Source: Gammaproteobacteria bacterium
Lineage (GTDB): Bacteria; Pseudomonadota; Gammaproteobacteria; GCF-002020875
Assembly: GCA_013349825.1 (NCBI GenBank)
Contig: DUYW01000017.1
Location: 1 to 34,454, forward strand
Direction: 5' to 3'
Length of the DNA stretch: 34,454 bases
A model generated the notes under the pieces. It did no database searches and was not told where the DNA came from. It worked only from the letters and a program-made list of their open reading frames with translations. Below are positions 8,088 to 15,809 of the stretch, in pieces. Position 1 is the stretch's first letter. The number at the start of each line of letters is the position of its first letter. The translations under genes were made by a program, and so were the position numbers.

Positions 8088-8225
8088 ATGATAATTGAAA
8101 GTAAGGATATTGCATGGTCTGTTTTTTACTACAGCTTAGCAACTGTTGCTGCAGTTATTGGAGCAATAGCTGTCCTCATGATTGGGGTAAGTGTGTTTGG
8201 TGAAAGCCTTGTATCACTGTTTTAA
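8088..8225 (+). CDS. Small single-TM membrane protein (45 residues)
   Basis: A 45-codon frame opens at ATG 8088 with a strong GAGGAG ribosome-binding site at 8076-8081, six bases upstream; an in-frame ATG at 8085 is only three bases away and less likely. The peptide has a short polar N-terminus (MIIESKDIAW), one long hydrophobic helix at about residues 12-37 and a short tail. The strong ribosome-binding site plus a clean membrane helix argue that it is translated. It is divergent from the hemerythrin gene and shares its control region. No family was recognised; small TM peptides of this size often act as accessory subunits of membrane complexes, but nothing here names a partner. Confidence 0.6.
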   Translation: MIIESKDIAWSVFYYSLATVAAVIGAIAVLMIGVSVFGESLVSLF

Positions 8226-8286
8226 GCGGCTGGTCCGGAATAAGTACCTAAACAGGCGGTCAAATACAATCTGAAAGGGTGGGTTA

Positions 8287-8306
8287 CTGCTCATCTCTGC
8301 TCATCT
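8287..8306 (+). repeat. Short tandem repeat, CTGCTCATCT x2
   Basis: Two exact adjacent copies of a 10-bp unit, followed by the related CTACTC. It lies between the small membrane ORF and the STAS-like gene. The surrounding 8226-8396 stretch holds no gene; a 7-bp inverted repeat (8225-8231 with 8321-8327) brackets it. Confidence 0.6.
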
Positions 8307-8396
8307 CTACTCTTGAGGGGAGCCGCTACTTCCTCAGCGTCATCCTGTTGCGATATAATAGTTTGAATTTTTCAGATTTATCCACACCTTAATACT

Positions 8397-8780
8397 ATGA
8401 AGACAGTGCAACTACCCGGTCTGACCGTCATATTTCATCGCTCTGATATTGCCGAAACGATCATTGATGACAATATTGAAGTAACAGCACCTATGGTCAA
8501 AGAAGTCCACAATTTCCTGGAAAGCAGACTGGAGCAGCCTTTCTCCCTGGTTTGTAACTGGCGCAATGATTTCTCTATTCATCGTCATGCATTACCTCTT
8601 ATTGGAGAGATGAACGGGATTAACTCAATTGCTGTATTTGCCGCCTCTCACACAAAGGAAATCGTCGCTGAAAGTGCGCTCTCCTTTCCCCAAAAAGAGC
8701 CCTTTGAACATGCGATCTTCTCAACTCTTGAAGAGGCACTGAAATGGGCTACACAGCAACAAGACCATTCAGAATCATGA
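8397..8780 (+). CDS. STAS/SpoIIAA-like domain protein
   Basis: A 127-residue soluble protein with the alternating beta/alpha pattern of STAS-like (SpoIIAA-like) domains: an early beta hairpin (LTVIFHRSD), helix (VTAPMVKEVHNFLESRL), central strand (SLVCNWRND) and a C-terminal helix containing FSTLEEALKWA, which resembles the FxxxxxALxWL ending of this group. Such proteins are usually regulatory or lipid/membrane-associated, and no enzyme motif is present. There is no good ribosome-binding site before the ATG, so its start is less certain than the frame. It stands alone, facing the small gene at 8878-9084. Confidence 0.6.
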   Translation: MKTVQLPGLTVIFHRSDIAETIIDDNIEVTAPMVKEVHNFLESRLEQPFSLVCNWRNDFSIHRHALPLIGEMNGINSIAVFAASHTKEIVAESALSFPQKEPFEHAIFSTLEEALKWATQQQDHSES

Positions 8781-8877
8781 TAAAGGGGCCACAGCAGCCC
8801 GAACACATAAGAACCTGTCAGAGAACCAAGAAAACTACATAAGTAGAATAAACAGAGCAGGATAGACTGGCAAAATA

Positions 8878-9084
8878 TCAGGCGTAAACATCAACTTTTC
8901 CTTTGCTGAATTGTGCTTCAAACGCCTTTTTCTTTTCCTGTGCCTGAACTTGCAGCTGGTCAATCTTGATCTCTCGCTCGGATGAAGTCTTCTTCATCTG
9001 TTCAAGTTCTGCCTTCTTCTTTTCAGAGGTTGCCTGCACCTGTTGGTTTAAATCGACCGACGAAACTGATGAGATAGTAGCCAT
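8878..9084 (-). CDS. Hypothetical short coiled-coil protein
   Basis: From the ATG at 9084 the frame gives 68 residues. The N-terminus is Ser/Thr-rich (MATISSVSSVDLNQQVQA) and residues ~20-58 form a charged coiled coil (repeated KKK/E/Q heptads). A longer version could begin at TTG 9120 (80 residues), but the ATG is preferred because the extra twelve residues break the pattern. There is no signal peptide or membrane helix. The family was not recognised. It is convergent with the STAS-like gene and divergent from the kinase operon. Confidence 0.45.
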   Translation of the reverse strand: MATISSVSSVDLNQQVQATSEKKKAELEQMKKTSSEREIKIDQLQVQAQEKKKAFEAQFSKGKVDVYA

Positions 9085-9299
9085 ACTCAAGAGTGTAGGC
9101 CAACCCGATGCTTTAAGCAATAAACTGGAATTTTATGGCTATAAATCAGACCGCCTGTAAGCTGCAACCAATCGTTCAATAATATGATCCAGGTGCCTCC
9201 AGAAAAGGTAACTATTCAGAGGTTACTAAAAAGGTTAAAGAATTTGGTAGTAGCTGTTCAGGTTGCCCCTGAATTTTACAAGCGGAAAATGTCACAAGT

Positions 9300-9316
9300 T
9301 GTTACTTAAGGTAACA
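9300..9316. promoter_or_regulatory. TGTTAC-N5-GTAACA palindrome before the kinase operon
   Basis: The inverted half-sites TGTTAC (9300-9305) and GTAACA (9311-9316) are separated by five bases. The identical architecture occurs at 14125-14141 upstream of livK. TGTTAC/GTAACA half-sites resemble those I recall for the CbrB regulator of Pseudomonas. The site ends 17 bp before the start codon at 9334, suggesting autoregulation of the operon by its own response regulator. A related, weaker pair (GTAAC 9208-9212, GTTAC 9222-9226) lies further upstream. Confidence 0.6.
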
Positions 9317-9333
9317 CTCGATACACTTCTCCG

Positions 9334-9549
9334 ATGGGTCGGCCACCAAACAACAAAGAGCAACGAATTCCTGCTGTACTGATCACAGTCGTGACACTAA
9401 TCGCCCTCACCTCGCCACTGATGCAGTGGTGGAGTAGCACAGAAAGCCCCTGGTTCACCCTCTATCTCTTGTGGGGTGGAATCATCCTCTTCATTGCACT
9501 GCTCAATACACCACATAGCAACAGTGGCCCCGGTGACACCACAGATTAA
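9334..9549 (+). CDS. Small two-TM protein preceding the symporter-kinase
   Basis: A 71-residue protein with two hydrophobic segments (about residues 12-31 and 40-58) joined by a WW/WF-containing loop, with polar ends. The stop codon overlaps the start of the symporter-kinase gene (TAATG), so translation of the two is coupled. Small two-TM proteins accompany several sodium/solute symporters as a small subunit, and a comparable role with the symporter half of the kinase is the obvious inference. An in-frame stop 27 bases upstream excludes a longer N-terminus. No ribosome-binding site stands out before the ATG. Confidence 0.7.
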   Translation: MGRPPNNKEQRIPAVLITVVTLIALTSPLMQWWSSTESPWFTLYLLWGGIILFIALLNTPHSNSGPGDTTD

Positions 9550-12500
9550 TGTCTATTGATCTCACTCTGCTCTTCGTATCAGGTGTAGTCTATCTGCTGA
9601 TCCTCTCTCTGATCGCCCATTTGGCAGACCGCGGAACCATTCCTGAACATTGGGTCAATAACCCCTGGGTTTACACCCTCTCTTTGGGGGTCTATGCCAC
9701 CTCCTGGAGCTTTTACGGCTCGGTTGGATTTGCACAATCGGAGGGGTTCCAGTTTATTGCCATCTATATCGGGGTTACTCTCGCCTTTATGCTGAGTCCG
9801 GTACTGTTACGACCCATTCTACGTCTTACTCAGGAGCATCAACTCTCCTCTCTGGCAGACCTTTTTGCTTTCCGCTACCGTAGTCAGTTTGCCGGAGTGC
9901 TGGTCACCCTGTTTATGTTGTTGGGAACACTCCCTTATCTTGCTCTGCAGATCCGCGCCATTACTGAATCTCTGCATATCCTGACACAGGAGATCCCTTC
10001 GCAGATGATTGCCCTTGGGTACTGTCTCCTGATCATCTTTTTCGCTATTCTGTTTGGTGCAAAACACACCTCCAGTCGAGAAAAAAATCATGGTCTGGTA
10101 TTGGCCATCGCCTTTGAAAGTTTAGTGAAATTGATTGCGATCTCCACGGTTGCGCTGGTTGCTCTGTTCGGCCTGTTTGATGGTTTTGGGGGGCTGAATC
10201 AGTGGCTACTGGAACATCCCAAGGCGACAGAATCCCTCTACCAACCAATCCAGCAAGGCCCCTGGGTGACGCTACTGTTTCTCGCCTTTGCTGCCGCATT
10301 TCTCCTGCCCCGGCAGTTTCACATGCTCTTTTCCGAGAACCTCGATAGCGGTCACCTTCGTATTGCCAGCTGGGCCTTCCCCCTCTTTCTACTACTCTTT
10401 AACCTCTCTATTCCAGTGCTGTTGTGGGCAGGAGAGCACATTGAGCTACAGATTCCGGCAGATTATTACATTCTGGGTATTGCACAGCAGAGCCAGATTG
10501 AGTGGTTGCCAACCTTAACCTTTATTGGTGGCCTATCAGCAGCCAGCTCAATGATTATTGTGACCACACTGGCTTTGACCTCAATGTGTCTCAACCATCT
10601 GATTCTTCCCATCAACTACCCTGCCCCATCGGTCAACCTCTACCAATGGTTACTGTGGGTACGGCGCGCACTGGTGGTGCTGATTATTTTTGCCGGTTAT
10701 CTCTTCTACACTCTGCTGCAACATAATGAGGGGTTGGTACAGTTGGGGCTGATCTCTTTTGTCGCAGTAACCCAGTTTGTTCCGGGGATTGTCGGATTAC
10801 TCTACTGGAAAGAGGCTACACGACTGGGGATGATCTGGGGACTGCTCGGTGGCATTGCCACCTGGTTTATTACGCTGATCCTTCCACTACTGCACCACTC
10901 CAACCTAATCCACCTCCCCGATCACTGGATTGATCTCCATACCCATTCCGGTATGACTTCATGGGAACTTTCCACCCTGCTCTCACTGCTCATCAATAGC
11001 ACCCTGTTTATTGTGGTTACACGCATCACCCGACAATCCAACGCAGAGTATGAGGCAGCTCACGCTTGCTGTACGGAGAGCTTCTTCTCGCCTCAAGGTG
11101 TGGTAATTGCCACTTCTCCGGGTGAGTTTTGTCGTGCACTTGCAATCAGTTTGGGTGAGAAGACAGCACAGAGAGAAGTTGATCAGGCTCTTCATGAACT
11201 GAACCTCTCTGCCGATGAATCTCGCCCCACCGAGTTACGTCAACTGCGTGAGCGACTAGAACAGAACCTCTCAGGTCTCATTGGTCCTCAACTCGCTTAT
11301 GTCATTATCAACCAGCGTCTTCACCTTGACACTGTCGGAAAGACAGCATTGGCAGACTCTATTCACCATATGGAAGAGCGACTGGAGAGTTCAAACCTAG
11401 AGCTAAAGGGACTCAATGCAGAGCTGGATGAACTGCGACGGATGCAGCGACAGATTCTGCTGAAGCTACCAATTGGTGTCTGTGTTATTGATGATCATAA
11501 CGGCATCATGCTGTGGAATAATATGATGGAGAGCCTAACAGGCATTGCAGAAAGTGATGTGCGCAGGAGAAATATCGATCAACTCCATGAACCCTGGTAC
11601 TCCCTGATCCAGCAACTACTCAATGCCTCTGAGGACCACCTTTATCGTATTCCTTCCCAGACAAAACAAAAGGCCTCCTGGTTCAACCTGCACCGCTCTT
11701 CCTATATTGAACCCTATCAAGACCAGAAACAGCACCATCGCGGTACCGTGCTGTTGATTGAAGATATCACTGAGTTGAAACGGCTGGAGTCTGAACTGAC
11801 GCATAATGATCGCCTGGCCTCCATTGGGCGGTTGGCTGCCGGTGTCGCTCATGAGATTGGAAACCCGATCACGGGCATCTCATGTATCGTACAAAACCTT
11901 CAGCACCTCTCCAATGGAGAGGAAACAGGGGAGAAAGAGCAAGAGACCGCTCAAGCCTACAGTGACATCATCACCCAGACAGAACGTATCAACCATATCC
12001 TCAAGACACTCACTCACTTCAGTCGCAGCAACAGCCAACCACGCTACCGTGAGCAGTTTGAGCTTTTACAGGTCATACAGGCGGCTATCCATCTGACTGA
12101 ATTAACCTACAAGAAGCAGAATATCCGCTTTATAGTACAGTGCCCTGATCAGCTTCGAATGGAAGGTGACCCTCAGGCAATGACCCAGGTCTTTATCAAC
12201 CTGTTGAGCAATGCCGGCGATGCCTCTGAACCAGGCTCTGAAATTCGGGTGGTTGCCACTCAGTACTCCCGGACAATCGAAATCGAGCTCAACGATCAGG
12301 GCACAGGCATCGCTGAAGAGAATCTTGAATCAGTTTTTGACCCTTTTGTGACCACCAAAACAGCTGGCCGGGGAACCGGGTTAGGGCTCTCCATTGTCCA
12401 CCGTATTATTGAAGAGCATAAAGGGACGATCACGCTCCACTCCACGCTTGGGGTTGGGACCACTGCACATATCACCCTTCCAGCATTGGAACCGTTGTAA
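9549..12500 (+). CDS. Sodium/solute symporter-fused sensor histidine kinase (CbrA-like)
   Basis: The 983-residue protein begins with a PutP-type sodium:solute symporter domain (about residues 1-490, roughly 13 membrane helices), then a linker (500-610) containing the RLEQNLSGLIGP segment usual in such kinases, a PAS domain (about 625-745), a HisKA domain with HEIGNPI around His768, and a HATPase with N box (NLLSNAGDAS, ~884), G1 (DQGTGIAEE) and G2 (GRGTGLGLSIV). This is the architecture of CbrA. The symporter half probably senses or carries a solute across the inner membrane and sets phosphorylation of the regulator encoded 46 bp downstream. The symporter, kinase and regulator order next to an importer and acs points to an organic-acid or amino-acid signal. 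Confidence 0.92.
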   Translation: MSIDLTLLFVSGVVYLLILSLIAHLADRGTIPEHWVNNPWVYTLSLGVYATSWSFYGSVGFAQSEGFQFIAIYIGVTLAFMLSPVLLRPILRLTQEHQLSSLADLFAFRYRSQFAGVLVTLFMLLGTLPYLALQIRAITESLHILTQEIPSQMIALGYCLLIIFFAILFGAKHTSSREKNHGLVLAIAFESLVKLIAISTVALVALFGLFDGFGGLNQWLLEHPKATESLYQPIQQGPWVTLLFLAFAAAFLLPRQFHMLFSENLDSGHLRIASWAFPLFLLLFNLSIPVLLWAGEHIELQIPADYYILGIAQQSQIEWLPTLTFIGGLSAASSMIIVTTLALTSMCLNHLILPINYPAPSVNLYQWLLWVRRALVVLIIFAGYLFYTLLQHNEGLVQLGLISFVAVTQFVPGIVGLLYWKEATRLGMIWGLLGGIATWFITLILPLLHHSNLIHLPDHWIDLHTHSGMTSWELSTLLSLLINSTLFIVVTRITRQSNAEYEAAHACCTESFFSPQGVVIATSPGEFCRALAISLGEKTAQREVDQALHELNLSADESRPTELRQLRERLEQNLSGLIGPQLAYVIINQRLHLDTVGKTALADSIHHMEERLESSNLELKGLNAELDELRRMQRQILLKLPIGVCVIDDHNGIMLWNNMMESLTGIAESDVRRRNIDQLHEPWYSLIQQLLNASEDHLYRIPSQTKQKASWFNLHRSSYIEPYQDQKQHHRGTVLLIEDITELKRLESELTHNDRLASIGRLAAGVAHEIGNPITGISCIVQNLQHLSNGEETGEKEQETAQAYSDIITQTERINHILKTLTHFSRSNSQPRYREQFELLQVIQAAIHLTELTYKKQNIRFIVQCPDQLRMEGDPQAMTQVFINLLSNAGDASEPGSEIRVVATQYSRTIEIELNDQGTGIAEENLESVFDPFVTTKTAGRGTGLGLSIVHRIIEEHKGTITLHSTLGVGTTAHITLPALEPL

Positions 12501-12546
12501 GAGCACATCAACTAAGGAGCCTATGAATAACTCATGAGAACACCAG

Positions 12547-13851
12547 ATGTATAAAATATTAATCATTGAAGATGAGAAGCTGATTCGGGAAGCACTCACA
12601 ACACTGCTGGAACGTAATGACTATAGTGTCAAAGCTGTCGACTCTGTCGAGTCTGCTGAGCAACATGAGCTACACAGCTTTCACCTTATTCTCAGTGATG
12701 TACGTCTACCCGGTCTACCCGGTACTGAAATCATTCAACGTGCGGCCCCAGTTCCCGTCATTATTATGACCAGTTACGCCGCTGTTGAATCGGCGGTAGA
12801 GGCGATGCGGATGGGGGCAATCGATTACATCTCTAAACCTTTTAATCATGACGAGATGTTAATGGTAATCGGGCGTGTACTACGTGATCGCCAGAGCCAG
12901 AAATCTTGTGAGGCACTGAAGAAGGATCTCTCCTCAATCTATCCGGTTGACCAGATTATCGGCAATAGTGAAGAGATGGTGCCAGTATTTCAGCGCTTGG
13001 AAAAGGTAGCACCTACCGACAGTACAGTCTTGATCATTGGGGAATCGGGTACCGGAAAAGAGTTAATTGCTCGGGCACTGCATGCAAAAAGTAATCGTGC
13101 CGACGATCCATTCGTCACCTTCAGCTGTACAGCAGCCTCAAAAGATTTAATGGAGGCGGAGCTATTTGGAATAAGTCGTAGTAGTGTACATCGAGAGCAC
13201 TGCCTCATTGATGAAGCAGAGGGAGGAACCCTCTTTCTCGATGAGATTGGTGAACTACCTCTCTCTGCACAAGGGCGTTTGTTGCAACTGTTGCAACCGG
13301 GTGATTTGGAGCCACATCGTGGTGGCAATATCCGAATTCTTGCATCCACCCACCAAGATTTGCGCAAACTGGTTCAGGAGGAACTATTCAGAAGCGATCT
13401 CTATTTTCGCCTCCGGGTCATTGAGATCATCCTGCCTCCACTACGCAAGCGCGGTGATGACATTACCCTGTTGGCGATCCACCTGCTTAAGGTGAGCTGC
13501 AACCATCTCAATATACAACCTCTTAAAATCAGTAAAGACTCTTTTGAAGCAATTCGTCGCTACCGCTGGCCGGGGAATGTGCGAGAGCTGGCCAACTCCA
13601 TGGAGCGTGCGGCGCTATTATGTGATGGAGAGCAGATCACTCCTGAGTTACTCTCCATTGACCACTCCATTGGAGCAACACCGTCAGAAGCTGAGCTTGA
13701 GGAGAAGCTATCTCTGGAAGAGTATTTCCGAAATTTTGTGCTCCAACATCAGGAACAGATGACCGAAACCGAATTGGCCAAGCGACTGGGTATCAGTCGA
13801 AAGTCTTTATGGATGCGCCGCCAGCGCTTTGGAATTCCCCGGAGGAAATAG
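12547..13851 (+). CDS. NtrC-class response regulator lacking GAFTGA
   Basis: The 434-residue protein has a receiver domain (phospho-acceptor Asp51 in SDVRLPG, Lys in SKPFNH), an AAA+ domain with Walker A GESGTGKE (~165) and Walker B GGTLFLDEIG (~226), sensor-II-like RWPGNVREL, and a Fis-type helix-turn-helix at the end (ELAKRLGISRKSLWMRR). After ELFG (205-208), where sigma-54 activators carry GAFTGA, it reads ISRSSVHREHCLIDEAE, about four residues shorter than usual. NtrC-class proteins without this loop (for example Rhodobacter NtrC and TyrR) do not work with sigma-54, so this one probably controls sigma-70 promoters. It is the cognate partner of the upstream symporter-kinase. Confidence 0.92.
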   Translation: MYKILIIEDEKLIREALTTLLERNDYSVKAVDSVESAEQHELHSFHLILSDVRLPGLPGTEIIQRAAPVPVIIMTSYAAVESAVEAMRMGAIDYISKPFNHDEMLMVIGRVLRDRQSQKSCEALKKDLSSIYPVDQIIGNSEEMVPVFQRLEKVAPTDSTVLIIGESGTGKELIARALHAKSNRADDPFVTFSCTAASKDLMEAELFGISRSSVHREHCLIDEAEGGTLFLDEIGELPLSAQGRLLQLLQPGDLEPHRGGNIRILASTHQDLRKLVQEELFRSDLYFRLRVIEIILPPLRKRGDDITLLAIHLLKVSCNHLNIQPLKISKDSFEAIRRYRWPGNVRELANSMERAALLCDGEQITPELLSIDHSIGATPSEAELEEKLSLEEYFRNFVLQHQEQMTETELAKRLGISRKSLWMRRQRFGIPRRK

Positions 13852-13868
13852 TTATAAGATAATATTAG

Positions 13869-14027
13869 GTGCCTGTCCAAGAATAGAGAGCCTACTGCGG
13901 GAAAGCTGAATTTGGCCATATTCCCCCATCCTTTTCGTTAAATAGTAGAACTATTCGCCTCAAATGATGACAAAATCTGTCTCAAATCAGCCTCCCCTCG
14001 TTACGACTTCTATTCTCGGACAACCAC
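13869..14027. mobile_element. MITE-like element with ~21-bp inverted ends
   Basis: The left end GTGCCTGTCCAAGAATAGAG and the reverse complement of the right end, GTGGTTGTCCGAGAATAGAA, match at about 16 of 20 positions. The element is 159 bp long with no coding frame. It is flanked by TTAG on the left and CTAG on the right, both YTAR tetranucleotides as preferred by IS5-family transposases, so it may be a non-autonomous derivative. An internal AATAGT-AGA-ACTATT hairpin is present. It lies between the regulator gene and livK. Confidence 0.65.
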
Positions 14028-14031
14028 CTAG

Positions 14032-14053
14032 GGAATTTCTGAATAAGTCTGGG
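14032..14053 (-). repeat. Solo end of the dispersed repeat family
   Basis: GGAATTTCTGAATAAGTCTGGG is the inverted right end of the repeat at 104-179 and 19674-19749 with about three changes. It directly follows the CTAG flank of the 13869-14027 element. No partner end was found to its right, so it is a remnant. Confidence 0.5.
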
Positions 14054-14114
14054 CTATTGTTCAGTTGTCGGAGTACTTAGTATTTAATCAAATTTTTCTA
14101 CGACATCCACAGAA

Positions 14115-14161
14115 GTAACAGCCATGTTACCTTTCGTAACACTTATAGATTATTCTGTTAC
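14115..14161. promoter_or_regulatory. Cluster of four TGTTAC/GTAACA half-sites upstream of livK
   Basis: Half-sites occur at 14115-14120 (GTAACA), 14125-14130 (TGTTAC), 14136-14141 (GTAACA) and 14156-14161 (TGTTAC). The middle pair forms TGTTAC-N5-GTAACA, identical in layout to 9300-9316. Start-to-start spacings of 10, 11 and 20 bases put the sites near one face of the helix. They lie about 230-280 bp before livK and are the best candidate binding region for the regulator encoded at 12547-13851. Confidence 0.65.
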
Positions 14162-14393
14162 TTTTCGGATCATAGTATAGAAAAAATCTCAAAAAAACCC
14201 TAAAACAATCAAACATTTAATTTGATTCGTGTAGATGAATACGCCAGAATGGGGGGACAAGATCTACATACCTATACTCAGTCTTCAGGCGCTCTCGACA
14301 TCACCGATGGACGCTTCTGAACTGAGCAAACGGATGATCTACCAAAGTCACTAATTTTAAAGATTGAGATCAACCTGGAAGGAGAGAGAAAAT

Positions 14394-15734
14394 ATGTCCG
14401 ATAATAATTGGAGTCGTAGAGATGTACTCAAGGCGAGCGTTGCATTTGCAGCAGCAGGAGCCGCGCCAATGTTCTTCACCAAAGATGCATGGGCCGCCAA
14501 AAACTTTATGAACAATCCGGGTAGCTCTTCTACCGTTACCCTGGGTTTTAATGTGCCTCAGACAGGCGCCTATGCCGATGAAGGTGCAGATGAACTTCGT
14601 GCATTCAAGCTGGCGGTGAAGCACCTCAATGGTGAAGGTGACAGTGGTATGATGAATACCATGAAGCCCTCTGTGCTAAAAGGCAATGGTATTCTTGGCA
14701 AAAAGGTGACTTATGTGACCGGCGACACCCAGACCAAATCAGATGCTGCACGCGCCTCTGCCAAGCGCATGATTGAGAAAGATGGCGTAATTATGTTCTC
14801 GGGCGGCTCCTCTTCCGGTGTCGCAATCGCCGTACAAGGGCTTGCCCAAGAGATGGGGGTGGTCTTTATGGCGGGTCTGACGCACTCCAATGACACAACC
14901 GGCAAAGACAAACGTCGTTATGGTTTCCGTCACTTCTTCAATGCGAAGATGTCCGGTTCTGCACTGGGTCCGGTGCTGAAAGAGCGTATGGGAACAGACC
15001 GTAATGCCTATCATTTGACAGCAGACTACACCTGGGGATGGACTCAGGAGCAGTCTATTAAAGAGACTACCGAAAATCTGGGCTGGAATACGGCCAAAGC
15101 GGTCAAGACTCCGGTAGGTGCGGGTGACTTCTCACAGTACATCACCCCCATCCTCAACTCTGGTGCCGACACACTAATTCTGAATCACTACGGCAAGGAT
15201 ATGATCAACTCCCTGACTCAGGCCGTTCAGTTCGGTCTGCGTGACAAGCAGGTGAATGGTAAAGATTTCCAGATTATCGTACCGCTCTACTCGCGTCTGA
15301 TGGCGCAGGGTGCAGGCGAAAACCTCAAGGGTATTCTCGGAACCACCAACTGGAATTGGGCACTCTCGGATCACGGTTCACAGGCATTCGTGAAGTCTTT
15401 TGGTAACGAATATGGTTTCCCACCTTCACAGGCTGCACACACTTGCTATGTACAGACACTGCTCTATGCAAATGCCTGTGAGATGGCAGGTACCTTCTAC
15501 CCACCTGAAGTGATCAAACAGCTTGAAGGCTTCAAGTTTGACGGTATGGGCAACGGTAAAACGGAGTACCGCGCAGCGGATCACCAGTGCTTCAAGGATG
15601 TTCTCGTTGTAGAGGGTAACCAGAACCCTTCCAGCCAGTTCGACCTACTGAAGATCGTTAAGGAGGTGCCACGCTCACAGGTTGAGTATGATGCCTCTAT
15701 CTTTGGTGGTAATCTCGGTCCTTACGAGGTCTAA
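14394..15734 (+). CDS. ABC transporter substrate-binding protein (LivK/UrtA-like), Tat-exported
   Basis: From ATG 14394, placed by a GGAGAGAG ribosome-binding site, the protein has 446 residues. The N-terminus carries a twin-arginine signal (SRRDVLKA) and probable cleavage after AWA near residue 38. The rest is a type 1 periplasmic binding protein of the branched-chain amino acid/amide family (GFNVPQTGAYADEGADELRA near the start, FSGGSSSGVAIAVQ in the first lobe). It binds a small solute in the periplasm for the permease genes downstream. A terminator separates it from livH, so it is probably made in excess of the permease, as is usual for binding proteins. The substrate is not readable; the neighbouring acs gene suggests a short-chain carboxylate or a related amide or amino acid. 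Confidence 0.88.
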   Translation: MSDNNWSRRDVLKASVAFAAAGAAPMFFTKDAWAAKNFMNNPGSSSTVTLGFNVPQTGAYADEGADELRAFKLAVKHLNGEGDSGMMNTMKPSVLKGNGILGKKVTYVTGDTQTKSDAARASAKRMIEKDGVIMFSGGSSSGVAIAVQGLAQEMGVVFMAGLTHSNDTTGKDKRRYGFRHFFNAKMSGSALGPVLKERMGTDRNAYHLTADYTWGWTQEQSIKETTENLGWNTAKAVKTPVGAGDFSQYITPILNSGADTLILNHYGKDMINSLTQAVQFGLRDKQVNGKDFQIIVPLYSRLMAQGAGENLKGILGTTNWNWALSDHGSQAFVKSFGNEYGFPPSQAAHTCYVQTLLYANACEMAGTFYPPEVIKQLEGFKFDGMGNGKTEYRAADHQCFKDVLVVEGNQNPSSQFDLLKIVKEVPRSQVEYDASIFGGNLGPYEV

Positions 15735-15746
15735 GAGCGGGGGGAT

Positions 15747-15783
15747 AATGGCGACCACAGTCCCAATGTGGTCGCCATTTTTT
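15747..15783 (+). terminator. Strong intrinsic terminator between livK and livH
   Basis: A perfect 13-bp stem (AATGGCGACCACA at 15747-15759 pairing with TGTGGTCGCCATT at 15767-15779) with a 7-base loop, followed by a run of six T (15778-15783). It sits 12 bp after the livK stop codon and 26 bp before the livH start. Partial read-through here would give high binding-protein and low permease expression; the hairpin also protects the livK mRNA 3' end. Confidence 0.9.
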
Positions 15784-15809
15784 ACTGATGATTGAACCGG
15801 GATAAATCT

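Larger units (their letters stand above)
13852..14393. other. Long control region upstream of livK
   Basis: No gene is visible in these 542 bp. From left to right it holds a 159-bp inverted-repeat element (13869-14027), a solo repeat end (14032-14053), four TGTTAC/GTAACA half-sites (14115-14161), an AT-rich stretch with TATA-like sequence (~14162-14230) suited to a sigma-70 promoter, and the livK ribosome-binding site (GGAAGGAGAGAG ending ~14389). No GG-N10-GC sigma-54 promoter was found by eye, in line with the GAFTGA-less regulator. Confidence 0.55.

Noticed and set aside
9208-9226. Additional copy of the TGTTAC/GTAACA operator
   Set aside because: The half-sites are GTAACT and GGTTAC with nine-base spacing, so they match only the five-base core; part of it also resembles the dispersed repeat end (ATTCAGAGGTT).
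14162-14393. Sigma-54 promoter for livK
   Set aside because: Every GG in this stretch was checked for GC ten bases downstream and none fitted; the regulator also lacks GAFTGA.
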